A program made the position numbers and the translations under genes. A DNA stretch of 64,000 nt from Hyphomicrobium sp. (GTDB lineage: Bacteria; Pseudomonadota; Alphaproteobacteria; Rhizobiales; Hyphomicrobiaceae): contig JADJVG010000001.1 of assembly GCA_016716675.1 (NCBI GenBank), forward strand, positions 310,001 through 374,000. The letters are read 5' to 3'. Shown here piece after piece: positions 16,625-26,667 of this stretch (position 1 is the first letter of the stretch; each line of letters opens with the position of its first letter). The notes below the pieces were generated by a model, which did no database searches, had not been told where the DNA came from, and saw nothing but the letters and a program-made list of their open reading frames with translations.

Positions 16625-17596
16625 ATGGATTTTTTAACTGACGTCGTGATAGGCAAACCCATCTGGATGTGGGCCGCGTTTCTCGCTGTGGTGCTGACGC
16701 TGCTGATACTCGACCTCGGCATTTTCCATCGCACGACGCGCGAAATATCGGTACGCGAAAGCTTGCTGATGAGTACATTCTACATCGGCATCGGTCTGCT
16801 GTTCGGGGCATGGGTCTGGTATGAACTCGGCGCCCAATCAGGTGAAGAATATCTGACCGGCTTCCTCGTCGAGAAGACGCTGGCGATGGACAATGTGTTC
16901 GTCATATCGCTGATCTTCACGTACTTCGCGGTGCCGCGCCAATACCAGCATCGCGTGTTGTTCTGGGGCATTCTCGGTGTCATCGTTCTGCGCGCCATCA
17001 TGATCGGCGCGGGCGCCACGCTCGTCGCGGAATTCAGCTGGCTGCTCTATGTGTTCGCGGCCTTCTTGATCGCAACGGGCGTCAAGATGCTGGTCATGGG
17101 CGACCACAAGCCCGACATCGAAAACAATCCTGTTCTCCGCCTGATGCGGCGCACCATGCGCATCACGCCGCAGTTACACAAGGAGGCCTTTTTCGTCAAG
17201 CAAACAGAGCCTTCGAGCGGTCGCGTGCTGACCTATGCGACGCCACTTTTCATTGCGTTGGTGCTGATCGAAGTCGTCGATCTGATTTTCGCGGTCGATA
17301 GCATTCCGGCGATCTTCGCGATCACGACGGATCCCTACATCGTCTACACGTCGAACATCTTCGCGATCCTCGGCCTGCGCGCCTTGTACTTTGCGTTGGC
17401 CGCCGTCATCGACCGCTTCGTCTACTTGAAGCAGGCCCTCGCACTGGTCTTGATATTCATCGGCTCGAAGGTGTTCTTTGCCGATCTGATGGGCTGGGAG
17501 AAGTTTCCCGCCAGCGCATCTCTGGCGATCACCGTCGGGTTGATCGCAGGCGGCGTCATCTACTCGCTGATTCGCACGCGCCCGCAGCATGCCTGA
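16625..17596 (+). CDS. TerC/Alx-family integral membrane protein (metal ion transporter family)
   Basis: An inner-membrane protein of the TerC family. Members such as Alx and MeeY export manganese, while others support tellurite resistance. The 323 residues hold about nine hydrophobic helices. The two acidic signatures are KTLAMDNVFVISLIF in the first half and IALVLIEVVDLIFAVDSIPAIFAIT in the second. ATG 16625 follows GAGGGGCATTAATC. Members of this family are often controlled by Mn-sensing leaders, which makes the structured region 16192-16241 worth testing. Confidence 0.93.
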   Translation: MDFLTDVVIGKPIWMWAAFLAVVLTLLILDLGIFHRTTREISVRESLLMSTFYIGIGLLFGAWVWYELGAQSGEEYLTGFLVEKTLAMDNVFVISLIFTYFAVPRQYQHRVLFWGILGVIVLRAIMIGAGATLVAEFSWLLYVFAAFLIATGVKMLVMGDHKPDIENNPVLRLMRRTMRITPQLHKEAFFVKQTEPSSGRVLTYATPLFIALVLIEVVDLIFAVDSIPAIFAITTDPYIVYTSNIFAILGLRALYFALAAVIDRFVYLKQALALVLIFIGSKVFFADLMGWEKFPASASLAITVGLIAGGVIYSLIRTRPQHA

Positions 17597-17620
17597 TCCC
17601 AATGCTTCAAACGGCACAAC

Positions 17621-17650
17621 AAAAAGGGGAGGAACCATTGGTTCCTCCCC
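17621..17650 (-). terminator. Rho-independent terminator of the 17696 gene
   Basis: An 11-bp perfect stem (GGGGAGGAACC/GGTTCCTCCCC) with a 3-nt loop is followed on the minus strand by TTTTT. It lies 46 nt after the stop of the exported protein gene and also faces the convergent terC end. Confidence 0.9.
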
Positions 17651-17695
17651 GATATGTCTTGAATTGGACGCATACAGAAAAGCGCGATGCTTGCC

Positions 17696-18103
17696 TTAGC
17701 GCGCGCTGACGCGCTGACGATTCGGCGACAGAGCGACGCGTTCGAAAACGCGCACGGTCATGTCGTTGGCGCCAGTGGAACATGCGAATGACATACCGGC
17801 GCCGTCGATCGTATCGACCTGAGCCGACGTACCACCAGCAACGGTGACGCTGACGCGCGATGCGCTCGGCACCGAGCCTTCGCCTTCCATGAACACATCC
17901 GTCAACAGAACCGTCAGGTTGCAGTTGCCCTTGTCAGCCAGGTAATAGCCAATGGCGCGCTTGACGCCGACGTTGAGGTTGATGGACTTGAGGGGCGTGA
18001 CGCGCAGTTCAGTTGCGCTGCCAGCGGCAGCCGGCATGACAGGAACTGCAGCCGCGAGAGCGGCGAAAGCAAACACGGAAGTGACTGTTTTCAGAGACGT
18101 CAT
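17696..18103 (-). CDS. Exported protein, 135 aa, paralogue of the 18316 gene
   Basis: Family not recognised. ATG 18103 has GGAGG 10 nt upstream; an earlier in-frame start is less good. Residues 1-29 are a Sec signal (VFAFAALAAAVPVMPAAAG). The mature part reads ELRVTPLKSINLNVGVKRAIGYY and NCNLTVLLTDV, and later MSFACSTGANDMTVRVFER. The next gene shares the same frame of motifs (KSI, G-C-LTVVLA, EFVCGPKGQKM, HVYDRDV), so the two are tandem paralogues, periplasmic and probably disulfide-bonded through the two conserved Cys. Confidence 0.8.
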   Translation of the reverse strand: MTSLKTVTSVFAFAALAAAVPVMPAAAGSATELRVTPLKSINLNVGVKRAIGYYLADKGNCNLTVLLTDVFMEGEGSVPSASRVSVTVAGGTSAQVDTIDGAGMSFACSTGANDMTVRVFERVALSPNRQRVSAR

Positions 18104-18315
18104 GGAAAGGTCCTCCATTCCATATGCGCCGCCATTCAAACCCTCGCAGAAGTGTCTGAGCGTGATGGCTGCGTTCTAAGGGTCTTATTAAGCTACTGAC
18201 TTTTCATTGAAAATACTCAGCTATGCATTTCGGGAATGCACTTTTTGCAGCGCGAAACGGTCACAGCCCGAACGGGTAGCCGGGCCACCCGCTCAGGCTC
18301 TGGTTGAAGCCGAAA

Positions 18316-18714
18316 TTAGCTCTTGGTGCCCTTGTAGACGTCGCGGTCATAGACGTGGGTCGACATCTTCTGGCCTTTGGGGCCGCACACGAATTCTGCC
18401 GTCTGCTTGTTGGTGCCGTCGATACGAACGGCATTTCCGGCCGGCACCGGCATGATGATGCGGGTGCCGTGGGCGTCCGCTTCCGAAGCACCCGTCTGCG
18501 AACTTGCGAGAACGACAGTCAGTCCGCAAACGTTGTCACCAGGCGTAAAAAAGCTGACAGAATGCTGGTCGCCAATCTGTTGGATCAACGCCTTGCCCGG
18601 CGTCATCATGATCGACTTCGGCGCCATATCGACCGTCTCTGCCATCAATGACGGCACATACGCTGCACTAGCTGCGATGGCCACGAGGACCAGTGTTTTG
18701 AGTTTCGCTGACAT
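18316..18714 (-). CDS. Exported protein, 132 aa, paralogue of the 17696 gene
   Basis: Family not recognised. From ATG 18714 a Sec signal (LKTLVLVAIAASAAYVPSLMAE) precedes a mature part of about 107 residues. Shared with the neighbour: APKSIMMTPGKAL versus TPLKSINLNVGVK, NVCGLTVVLASS versus NCNLTVLLTDV, and TAEFVCGPKGQKMSTHVYDR versus MSFACSTGANDMTVRVFER. The two Cys are in corresponding places. The separate ribosome-binding site (AGGAGACGG) and 212-bp gap suggest separate transcription. Lys/Ser-rich end (YKGTKS). Confidence 0.8.
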   Translation of the reverse strand: MSAKLKTLVLVAIAASAAYVPSLMAETVDMAPKSIMMTPGKALIQQIGDQHSVSFFTPGDNVCGLTVVLASSQTGASEADAHGTRIIMPVPAGNAVRIDGTNKQTAEFVCGPKGQKMSTHVYDRDVYKGTKS

Positions 18715-18951
18715 AACCGTCTCCTATGAAGGACCAATAATGTCCTTCTCGCTGGAGGTGGGCCACGCCGCACGTCTGACTTCGACCCACCGTTTCGAGA
18801 GAGACTGTAATCCTCTGATTCAGAGACGAAAATCGATAATGTTGCATAGCAGCAATTGGCCACTGACAGCGCGCACTGGCCGCGTCCGCGGTTGATCCTG
18901 ATCATTGCAAATCGGCGCACAATGGGTGCGCGCCGATTTGCTGTTCAACCA

Positions 18952-19269
18952 TCACGGCACCACGTAATTGCAAGGCTTCGCACTGGCCAGGCAACGCCAT
19001 TTGCCGGTGCTGAGTTTCGCGCAGCCGACCGACTTATTCTGAGCGATCGACCATATCGACCACGACAATCCGTATTGCGTTTTGGCTGTTGCACTCCACG
19101 CCTGACGCGCGGCAACACTCGCCATGCTCTTCAAATTGCGCACGCCCACGGCCTGATGCGGCGTCGATTTACACTGATAGGCTTGCGCTGGCGTGATGCT
19201 CCACGGCGTCGCGAGTATGACGGCAGCAGCCAGCGCGAAACTTGCGCCGAGGGCTAAGCGAGGTGTCAT
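18952..19269 (-). CDS. Exported cysteine-rich protein, 105 aa
   Basis: Family not recognised. ATG 19269 is preceded by AAGGAGAAC; an upstream in-frame reading adds 22 residues and is less likely. A long Sec signal (PRLALGASFALAAAVILATPWSITPAQAYQ) is followed by a mature domain with four Cys. Its pattern, Ala-rich helix, W, GLSW, W-I-A-x-x-K, GC, W-R-C-L-A-x-x-x-PC, recurs in the gene at 59256 (FDSWRLAHQKALKCF and FECVAFGQPC), so both probably share one disulfide-stabilised fold. Confidence 0.75.
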   Translation of the reverse strand: MTPRLALGASFALAAAVILATPWSITPAQAYQCKSTPHQAVGVRNLKSMASVAARQAWSATAKTQYGLSWSIWSIAQNKSVGCAKLSTGKWRCLASAKPCNYVVP

Positions 19270-19495
19270 GGTGTTCTCCTTCAGGGGGTATCGCGTGTGC
19301 GCCATTCGCACCCGCTGAAGGTTGGTCGCAGACAATCGCGCGTTGGTTCACCGTGCGCTGAAACGCCGGTTTTGCTGCTCAAAACGCGCAAAGATCAGGC
19401 ACAAAAAAAGGAAATGGCGCGCGGCCACTTCCTTGAAACGTGCTTCATTGAAACGAACGGGACAATCATTCGGTCATTGCGCAGACCCGCCAGCC

Positions 19496-19753
19496 TTAGT
19501 GGCCGCAGAATGCAGAGCGCAGAACATACGGCATCAGTTGCGATGCCTGATTGAAAATGCGCGCAACCGCAGCACCCTGCTTGCGCACGGCGCCGACGTT
19601 CAAATCGACAGCGGCGAGCGAGGCCGGCTGCGATGCTGCCGGATAATAGTGATCATATGAGGTTGCTTCGTGCTTCGGCGCGACGCGCATGGCATCTTCC
19701 ATTGAATAGCCAGAAAACAGCGACAGCATTGCGCCGGCCTTGAGGGACGACAT
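19496..19753 (-). CDS. Small protein of unknown function, 85 aa
   Basis: I do not recognise it. ATG 19753 (MSSLKAGAMLSLFSGYSMEDAMRV) has AAGGA 7 nt upstream; an ATG eight codons earlier is also in frame. The chain has a mildly hydrophobic N-terminus without a clear cleavage site, a Tyr/His-rich centre (YDHYYPAAS) and a helical end (VRKQGAAVARIFNQASQLMPYVLRSAFCGH). It belongs to the group of small genes placed between purQ and purL. The 357 bases from here to purL hold no other supported gene. Confidence 0.5.
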   Translation of the reverse strand: MSSLKAGAMLSLFSGYSMEDAMRVAPKHEATSYDHYYPAASQPASLAAVDLNVGAVRKQGAAVARIFNQASQLMPYVLRSAFCGH

Positions 19754-20110
19754 GGGATATTCCTTTTTGATCGACATAAGCCCCCGCGCAGACGCGCTAA
19801 CCGTTCAAGCGCTTGCCGCGCACGCAGGGCCAATGATGTTGTGATGCTGCCTTTATATGCAGTAGATTCGGTTAAATAGAAGGCAAACGGCCCGCATTGC
19901 TGCAATGCACAAACTGCAGCGCTGAGCGGTCGCAGGGGGGCGTGCTGCCCGGTTTACCGGTTGTTCACACTTGCCGCGCCGCGAACCCATTTGTTCCGCG
20001 TTTATCCCCGGCGCTGCGACCGTTCCAGGCGGCGACAAGCCATTAACCCGCCGCTATAAGCCCGGCTCGACGTACGAGTCCGACCTCAAAACTCACAAAA
20101 GACGTGCGAA

Positions 20111-22363
<2,253 letters not shown>

Positions 22364-22510
22364 GTAGGGCGCGTGAGAGGCAAACGGTACCGTCTCGATG
22401 CCGTCGCGGGGATGGTGTTCTTGGTTGAAATGCGCTCAGACCGCAGACCTGAATGAATGATCTGCCTTCGTCCCGCGACGAGTGCGGTTAGAATACGTTC
22501 ATATCGGCAA

Positions 22511-22770
22511 CTTGGACGGATCCCCGCCTTCGCGGGGATGACGGGTGGTGAGAGATCGGCGTTTCCCCGGCGAGGATCGGGGGCTGGTCAAGAGTCACTG
22601 GCATAAGGTCATCAGTCAAACAAGAACGTCATCCCCGCCTTCGCGGGGATGACGGGTGGTGAGAGATCGGCGTTTCCCCGGCGAGGATCGGAGACTGGTC
22701 AAGTGTCACTGGCACCAGGTCATCAGTCAAACAAGAACGTCATCCCCGCGAAGGCGGGGATCCGTCCAAG
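22511..22770. mobile_element. Composite repeat with 32-bp terminal inverted repeats and internal 111-bp direct repeats
   Basis: The ends 22511-22542 and 22739-22770 are exact reverse complements over 32 bases, each including the palindromic core CCCCGC-CTTC-GCGGGG. Inside, the sequence from 22522 repeats almost identically from 22633 (period 111 bp, only a few changes), and the core appears a third time at 22744 in the opposite sense. There is no coding capacity, so it is MITE-like or a cluster of a dispersed alphaproteobacterial palindrome. The right end supplies the last codons and stop of the GIY-YIG gene. The remaining bases of 22364-22510 show no gene. Confidence 0.8.
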
Positions 22771-23120
22771 TCGATGTCGGGCAACTCATTGCCCTGCGCG
22801 CATTGAACGTCGGTCGAACCGAATGCAACCTTACCCGTTGCTGGATCGAAGAGATTGCGCCAATCGGGATTCATATTTTCGATGAGCCGGTATTTCCACG
22901 CGCGGTTCCACCGCTTCAATAATTTTTCACGGGCGATAGCGGCGTCCATCGTTTCATGCATTTCGTAATACACAAGCAGTTTGATACCGTATTTTTTGGT
23001 GAAGCCATCGAACAAATCCTGCGTGTGCTCGGCTATGCGCTGATTGAGATTGCTCGTCACGCCGACGTATAACGTGCCGTAGGCTTCACCTGCCAGAATG
23101 TAGACGCACGGCGTTTTCAT
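22740..23120 (-). CDS. GIY-YIG nuclease superfamily protein
   Basis: A small GIY-YIG domain protein of the UvrC N-terminal-like type; cellular roles are mostly unknown. ATG 23120 starts MKTPCVYILAGEAYGTLYVGVTSNLNQRIAEH, where VYI and YVG stand for the GIY and YIG strands and the Arg follows at LNQR. The family Tyr-rich LVYYE strand and the helix REKLLKRWNRAWKYRLIE come next. The usual domain ends near NPDWRNL. The last ten codons (DLDGSPPSRG) are read out of the neighbouring palindromic repeat, which provides the stop. Upstream, 23150-23215 carries another palindrome-type sequence ending in GCGCGGGAATGACG. Confidence 0.88.
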   Translation of the reverse strand: MKTPCVYILAGEAYGTLYVGVTSNLNQRIAEHTQDLFDGFTKKYGIKLLVYYEMHETMDAAIAREKLLKRWNRAWKYRLIENMNPDWRNLFDPATGKVAFGSTDVQCAQGNELPDIDLDGSPPSRG

Positions 23121-23405
23121 AGTGGTGATGCTAGCAGACCGCAGGCTTTGATCGATCCCGGGCTTTTCCGCGCAGGGGCTCCCAAGTGGTAGCGCGGGAA
23201 TGACGCTCTGTGTTGGAGCGCGCCCTACAGCCACCACAATACGGCAGCCCCCAAACAAAACAGCGCGACTGCAGGGGTGCAGTCGCGCTTGAATGTGTGG
23301 ACGATAATCCGATGAGCTATGACGCATCATAACCGTGGGACCGTCTGGTCCACGGTGCCGCGCGGCGACCTAACATGGGGCCCGCGCGCTTCAACCCGGC
23401 TCTAA

Positions 23406-23528
23406 TTAGCCGGCCTTCTTGGCGTTTTGTTCTTTCTTGGCGATCTTGGCTTCGCGCTTGGCAGCGTTCTCAGCTTTGCGCTGGCGAGCTTGGATCTTGC
23501 GGCGGCGCAGGTTCGACATCGTCGGCAT
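23406..23528 (-). CDS. Very basic 40-aa protein
   Basis: ATG 23528 has AGGAGG exactly 8 nt upstream and opens 40 codons: MPTMSNLRRRKIQARQRKAE then a Lys/Ala-rich helix (NAAKREAKIAKKEQNAKKAG). About 40% of residues are Lys or Arg. A long amphipathic basic helix could bind RNA, DNA or the ribosome; I know no function. The strong ribosome-binding site and clean stop make it a probable real gene. Confidence 0.75.
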   Translation of the reverse strand: MPTMSNLRRRKIQARQRKAENAAKREAKIAKKEQNAKKAG

Positions 23529-23729
23529 TTGAATTCCTCCTGTTTCACTGGGTTTTACGGCGAACAGGGGCGCTGTCAACCGCAATTCGCCCCCGGCCGG
23601 GCATACCGAGAGAGACGCCAATCGCCGACCGCGCGAACAGCCCGCATGGCGGCGATCTCCCGGGCCGTGCGCGCCTTAACGGGCAGCACACGGCGAGGGT
23701 AACGGCCGCGACAAACGCCGCGCGAAAGC

Positions 23730-24107
23730 TCATTCCTCGCTGTTGCAATCCGAGACGACGACTTTGCATGCGTCATTGTCGCAACCCGCGAGGGCCTGCG
23801 TCTCAGCGGTTAACTTCGTCGCCGATTTCCCCCAGCCGGCATCGCCTTTGCCCGAAACGGCGAGCGCGCCGCACTGCTCGTAGGTCACCACCGATTTGCA
23901 CGCGGCGCCTTCGGCTTCGTTGCAGAAATTGACAGCATTCGCGACCGCTTCTTCTTCCGTGTCGCCACCGCCGATGCCGTAGGCCGGCGCCTGTTCGGCT
24001 TTCGCGGTGTCCAGCGCCAGCGCGCCCCACTTGGTGTCTTCAGCGGCGACCGGCGCGACAAATGTCGAGGCAAGCAAAACGGCGAGAGCAACACGAGTGA
24101 ATATCAT
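23730..24107 (-). CDS. Exported DUF4189 domain protein
   Basis: A 125-residue secreted protein. A signal peptide (VALAVLLASTFVAPVAAE) is followed by a DUF4189-type domain: WGALALDTAKAEQAPAYGIGGGDTEEEAVANAVNFC with the family pattern of an Ala-rich helix, then CKSVVTYEQCGALAVSGKGDAGWGKS and CKVVVSDCNSEE. Six Cys suggest three disulfides. DUF4189 proteins are periplasmic or extracellular and of unknown function. Confidence 0.88.
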   Translation of the reverse strand: MIFTRVALAVLLASTFVAPVAAEDTKWGALALDTAKAEQAPAYGIGGGDTEEEAVANAVNFCNEAEGAACKSVVTYEQCGALAVSGKGDAGWGKSATKLTAETQALAGCDNDACKVVVSDCNSEE

Positions 24108-24322
24108 TCACATTCTCCGGGAAAAGGTTTGCGTTCAGCAATGTGCGCCGCGGATCAAGGAAGAGGCGATTCCTAGACCGCACTGCGCCACTACGCTGTT
24201 GGTGGGTGCTTGTCCGCAGAAATGCGCCTGGCGTCTCGATCGCCCAGGGCTGGCTTGGCCAAAGGCCGATCATGGGCTAGAGAGGCGGCCAGAGAATGCG
24301 ACCCAGTCTCAGGAGATCAGCC

Positions 24323-24814
24323 ATGCGAGCGTTTAGACTTACCTGCGCCATGTCGATATGCGCGGCGGCGCTTGCGGCCTGTGATGCGCCGACCGCGCCA
24401 CCCAACAATGCCGATACCCCAGAGAGTGCCGCCACGGCACAAAACACAGGAACCAACATGACAACGACAACGACTGCTTCCGGCCTGCAATTCGCTGACA
24501 CCGTCGTCGGCACCGGCGCATCGCCGACAACCGGCCAGACCTGCGTGATGCACTACACCGGCTGGCTCTATAAGGACGGCGTGAAGGGCTCGAAGTTTGA
24601 CTCCTCCGTCGATCGCGGCCAGCCGTTCGAATTCACGATTGGCGTTGGCCAAGTCATCAAAGGCTGGGACGAAGGCGTTGCGACGATGAAGGTCGGCGGT
24701 AAGCGCACGCTGATCATTCCGGCGGCACTCGGCTATGGCGCACGCGGCGCCGGCGGCGTGATCCCGCCCAACGCAACGCTGATTTTCGACGTCGAACTGC
24801 TCGGCGTGAAATAA
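24323..24814 (+). CDS. FKBP-type peptidyl-prolyl isomerase, lipoprotein
   Basis: Cis-trans prolyl isomerase. ATG 24323 follows AGGAG by 8 nt and starts a lipoprotein signal (LTCAMSICAAALAAC, lipobox LAAC with Cys22 or so) and a Thr/Pro/Ala linker. The FKBP domain covers about residues 55-163, with VMHYTGWLYKDG, GSKFDSSVDRGQPFEFTIGVGQVIKGWDEGV and YGARGAGGVIPPNATLIFDVELL. All core FK506-site positions (Tyr, Phe, Asp, Val-Ile, Trp, Tyr, Phe) are present, so it should be active, anchored to the outer face of a membrane. Confidence 0.93.
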   Translation: MRAFRLTCAMSICAAALAACDAPTAPPNNADTPESAATAQNTGTNMTTTTTASGLQFADTVVGTGASPTTGQTCVMHYTGWLYKDGVKGSKFDSSVDRGQPFEFTIGVGQVIKGWDEGVATMKVGGKRTLIIPAALGYGARGAGGVIPPNATLIFDVELLGVK

Positions 24815-24843
24815 CCATCGTAGACGTTACGCACTCACAAGGA

Positions 24844-24876
24844 AGTCCGCGGAGACGCAATCTCCGCGGACTTTTT
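24844..24876 (+). terminator. Rho-independent terminator of the FKBP gene
   Basis: A 12-bp perfect stem AGTCCGCGGAGA/TCTCCGCGGACT with loop CGCAA is followed by TTTTT. Confidence 0.96.
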
Positions 24877-25020
24877 CGTTTCTTCGCGCGTCGCGGTTAG
24901 AACTTTAAAGACAGAGACCAAAGCATTCCCGCAGGTGTTATCCGGGGGATTGCCCAAAGCATCTATGTGTCCGGCAATACATGCCGGAATGAAACGGACT
25001 CAACCTCAGTCTGATGAACT

Positions 25021-25155
25021 CTAGTTGCCGTAACGCAGGCCTTCATAACCGTGGATCGTATAGTCGCTTCCGCTTCCGTTTCCGGCGTTGGCTGCGCTGA
25101 TCGTTGCGGTTGCGCCTGAGAGGGCAAGCAATGCTACGAGGAAAATGGTCTTCAT
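25021..25155 (-). CDS. Small exported peptide, 44 aa
   Basis: No family recognised. ATG 25155 is preceded by AGGAGC 8 nt upstream. Residues 1-24 are a good Sec signal (MKTIFLVALLALSGATATIS then AANA), leaving a mature peptide of about 20 residues with Gly/Ser repeats (GNGSGSDY) and an end TIHGYEGLRYGN. It could be a structural, signalling or defence peptide. It stands alone; no processing or transport gene is adjacent. The 560 bases 25156-25715 contain a frame of 155 codons on the plus strand without protein-like features, which I do not call. Confidence 0.65.
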   Translation of the reverse strand: MKTIFLVALLALSGATATISAANAGNGSGSDYTIHGYEGLRYGN

Positions 25156-25715
25156 GGTCGTTGCTCCTGTAATTTTTAAAAATGATGATGATGATCGTGA
25201 TCTTGCGAGCGCGCTCTGAGGTTCAGCATCACGCGAACTGCTCTTCCGTCAGTGTGGGGAACATGGACGGATGCCCGGCAAGACACACCGGTGCATCGCC
25301 GTAAACGGCGGCTCCATTGGAAACTCCTCTGGCTCCAGGGGCGATTTTTTAAGCAACCCGCAGACGCAAGCCTGATGAATGATCGGCGGCGATGGGCGCG
25401 TTGTACCCAGAGATACGTGGCGGCTGGCGCGCGTGTTTCACAGAACGCACCGCCTCACGTTTTTGTCATAAGGCCGCGCCCGGCGACGCAGAATGTCGCG
25501 TTTTATTGGCGTTTCGGCCACAAAACCCTAATGACCAGAGGATTAACCGGCACGCGAACAGCATCGCGGCGTGAACCAAAGTCATCAATGTCGCGACCTA
25601 GCCCATGCCCGCCATGCCATAATGAGGCCGGTTCCTTGTTCCCTGTGGAACTGATCATGGCGGAGAACATTGGCATGACGGCATGTCACCCCAGCTTTCC
25701 GGAAAGGTCCTCGGC

Positions 25716-26624
25716 ATGAAACTGACATCTCACCTCACCGCACTCTGCGGTGCCGCGCTTGCCATCACGTCCGCGTCTCAGGCGTTTGCGGCGGCAGACC
25801 CCGTAGGTGTCTGGATCGACGACACCGGACGCGGCGCCGTTGAAATCAAATCGTGCGGCCCGAATTTGTGCGGCTACGTCGTCGCCGTCAAAAACGCTGA
25901 CGATACGAAGGGCTGTGGCAAGCAAATCATCGGCGACGCAAAGCCCGTTGGTAATGGACGTTGGGATCAGGGTTGGATCTATTCGCCCGAGCGGCGCAAG
26001 AATTACGACGTCGAGTTGAAGCCGTTGACCAACGGCACCTTGCGCGTCGTCGGCTACGCCGGCACGAAACTCTTTTCGCGCACGATGATTTGGACGGCAG
26101 CGCCGGCTGATCTCAAGCGGTGTGACGCGCAGCAAGCCGCAACACCGCCAGCGGTTGTTACGCCGCCGGTTGCGGCGGTGAAGCCCGCTGTGACCGCAAG
26201 CAAGCAGGCGACAGAAACGCCAGCTGCGACCGCATCACCTGCCACATCTGCAACGGCGAGCACAACGCCTGCTGCAGCGGCTCCTGCGCCTGCTGTAGTT
26301 GCTAAGGTTCCCGCTGCTGCAGCAGATGCCGATAAGCAGGCGAGCGGCAAGACGGCAGCAGCACCCGCACCTGAAGTTGCCGCGCAGGCACCACCTGCTG
26401 CCAGCGCTCCCACTGACGCGCCAGCGAACGAACCCACCGATCAGGCGAATGCCGAACCCGGCAACAACGATGGCGGAGAAGCACCCGGCGTCCGCAGCGC
26501 CGACGAAGGCTTCAAAATCGGCGATCTCGATCTCGATAAGGTTCTGACTCGCTCACCATCCGGCAAGTGCAAGCTAGATCTGCCATGGGTCAAAGTGCAG
26601 TTCGACTGCGGACAGGACGACTGA
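25716..26624 (+). CDS. Exported DUF2147 protein with long low-complexity tail
   Basis: ATG 25716 begins a Sec signal (ALCGAALAITSASQAFAAAD), then a DUF2147 domain (about 28-125): VGVWIDDTGRGAVEIKSCG, LCGYVVAVKN, WDQGWIYSPERRKNYDVELK, LRVVGYAGTKLFSRTMIW. DUF2147 is a periplasmic lipocalin-like fold of unknown ligand. Residues about 135-255 are an Ala/Pro/Thr-rich linker of the kind that spans the envelope. The end (GFKIGDLDLDKVLTRSPSGKCKLDLPWVKVQFDCGQDD) is a separate small motif with two Cys. Total 302 residues, longer than domain-only members. Confidence 0.88.
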   Translation: MKLTSHLTALCGAALAITSASQAFAAADPVGVWIDDTGRGAVEIKSCGPNLCGYVVAVKNADDTKGCGKQIIGDAKPVGNGRWDQGWIYSPERRKNYDVELKPLTNGTLRVVGYAGTKLFSRTMIWTAAPADLKRCDAQQAATPPAVVTPPVAAVKPAVTASKQATETPAATASPATSATASTTPAAAAPAPAVVAKVPAAAADADKQASGKTAAAPAPEVAAQAPPAASAPTDAPANEPTDQANAEPGNNDGGEAPGVRSADEGFKIGDLDLDKVLTRSPSGKCKLDLPWVKVQFDCGQDD

Positions 26625-26667
26625 TGCGATAATCGCGGGCGCGGCAACGTCGCGGCGGCGATAATGC

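Noticed and set aside
22511..22770. CRISPR-like direct repeats
   Set aside because: The period is 111 bp with near-identical spacers, so it is a tandem duplication within a repeat element.
25252..25719. Plus-strand frame of 155 codons before the DUF2147 gene
   Set aside because: No ribosome-binding site, erratic composition with many Arg/Pro/His, and it overlaps the better DUF2147 start.
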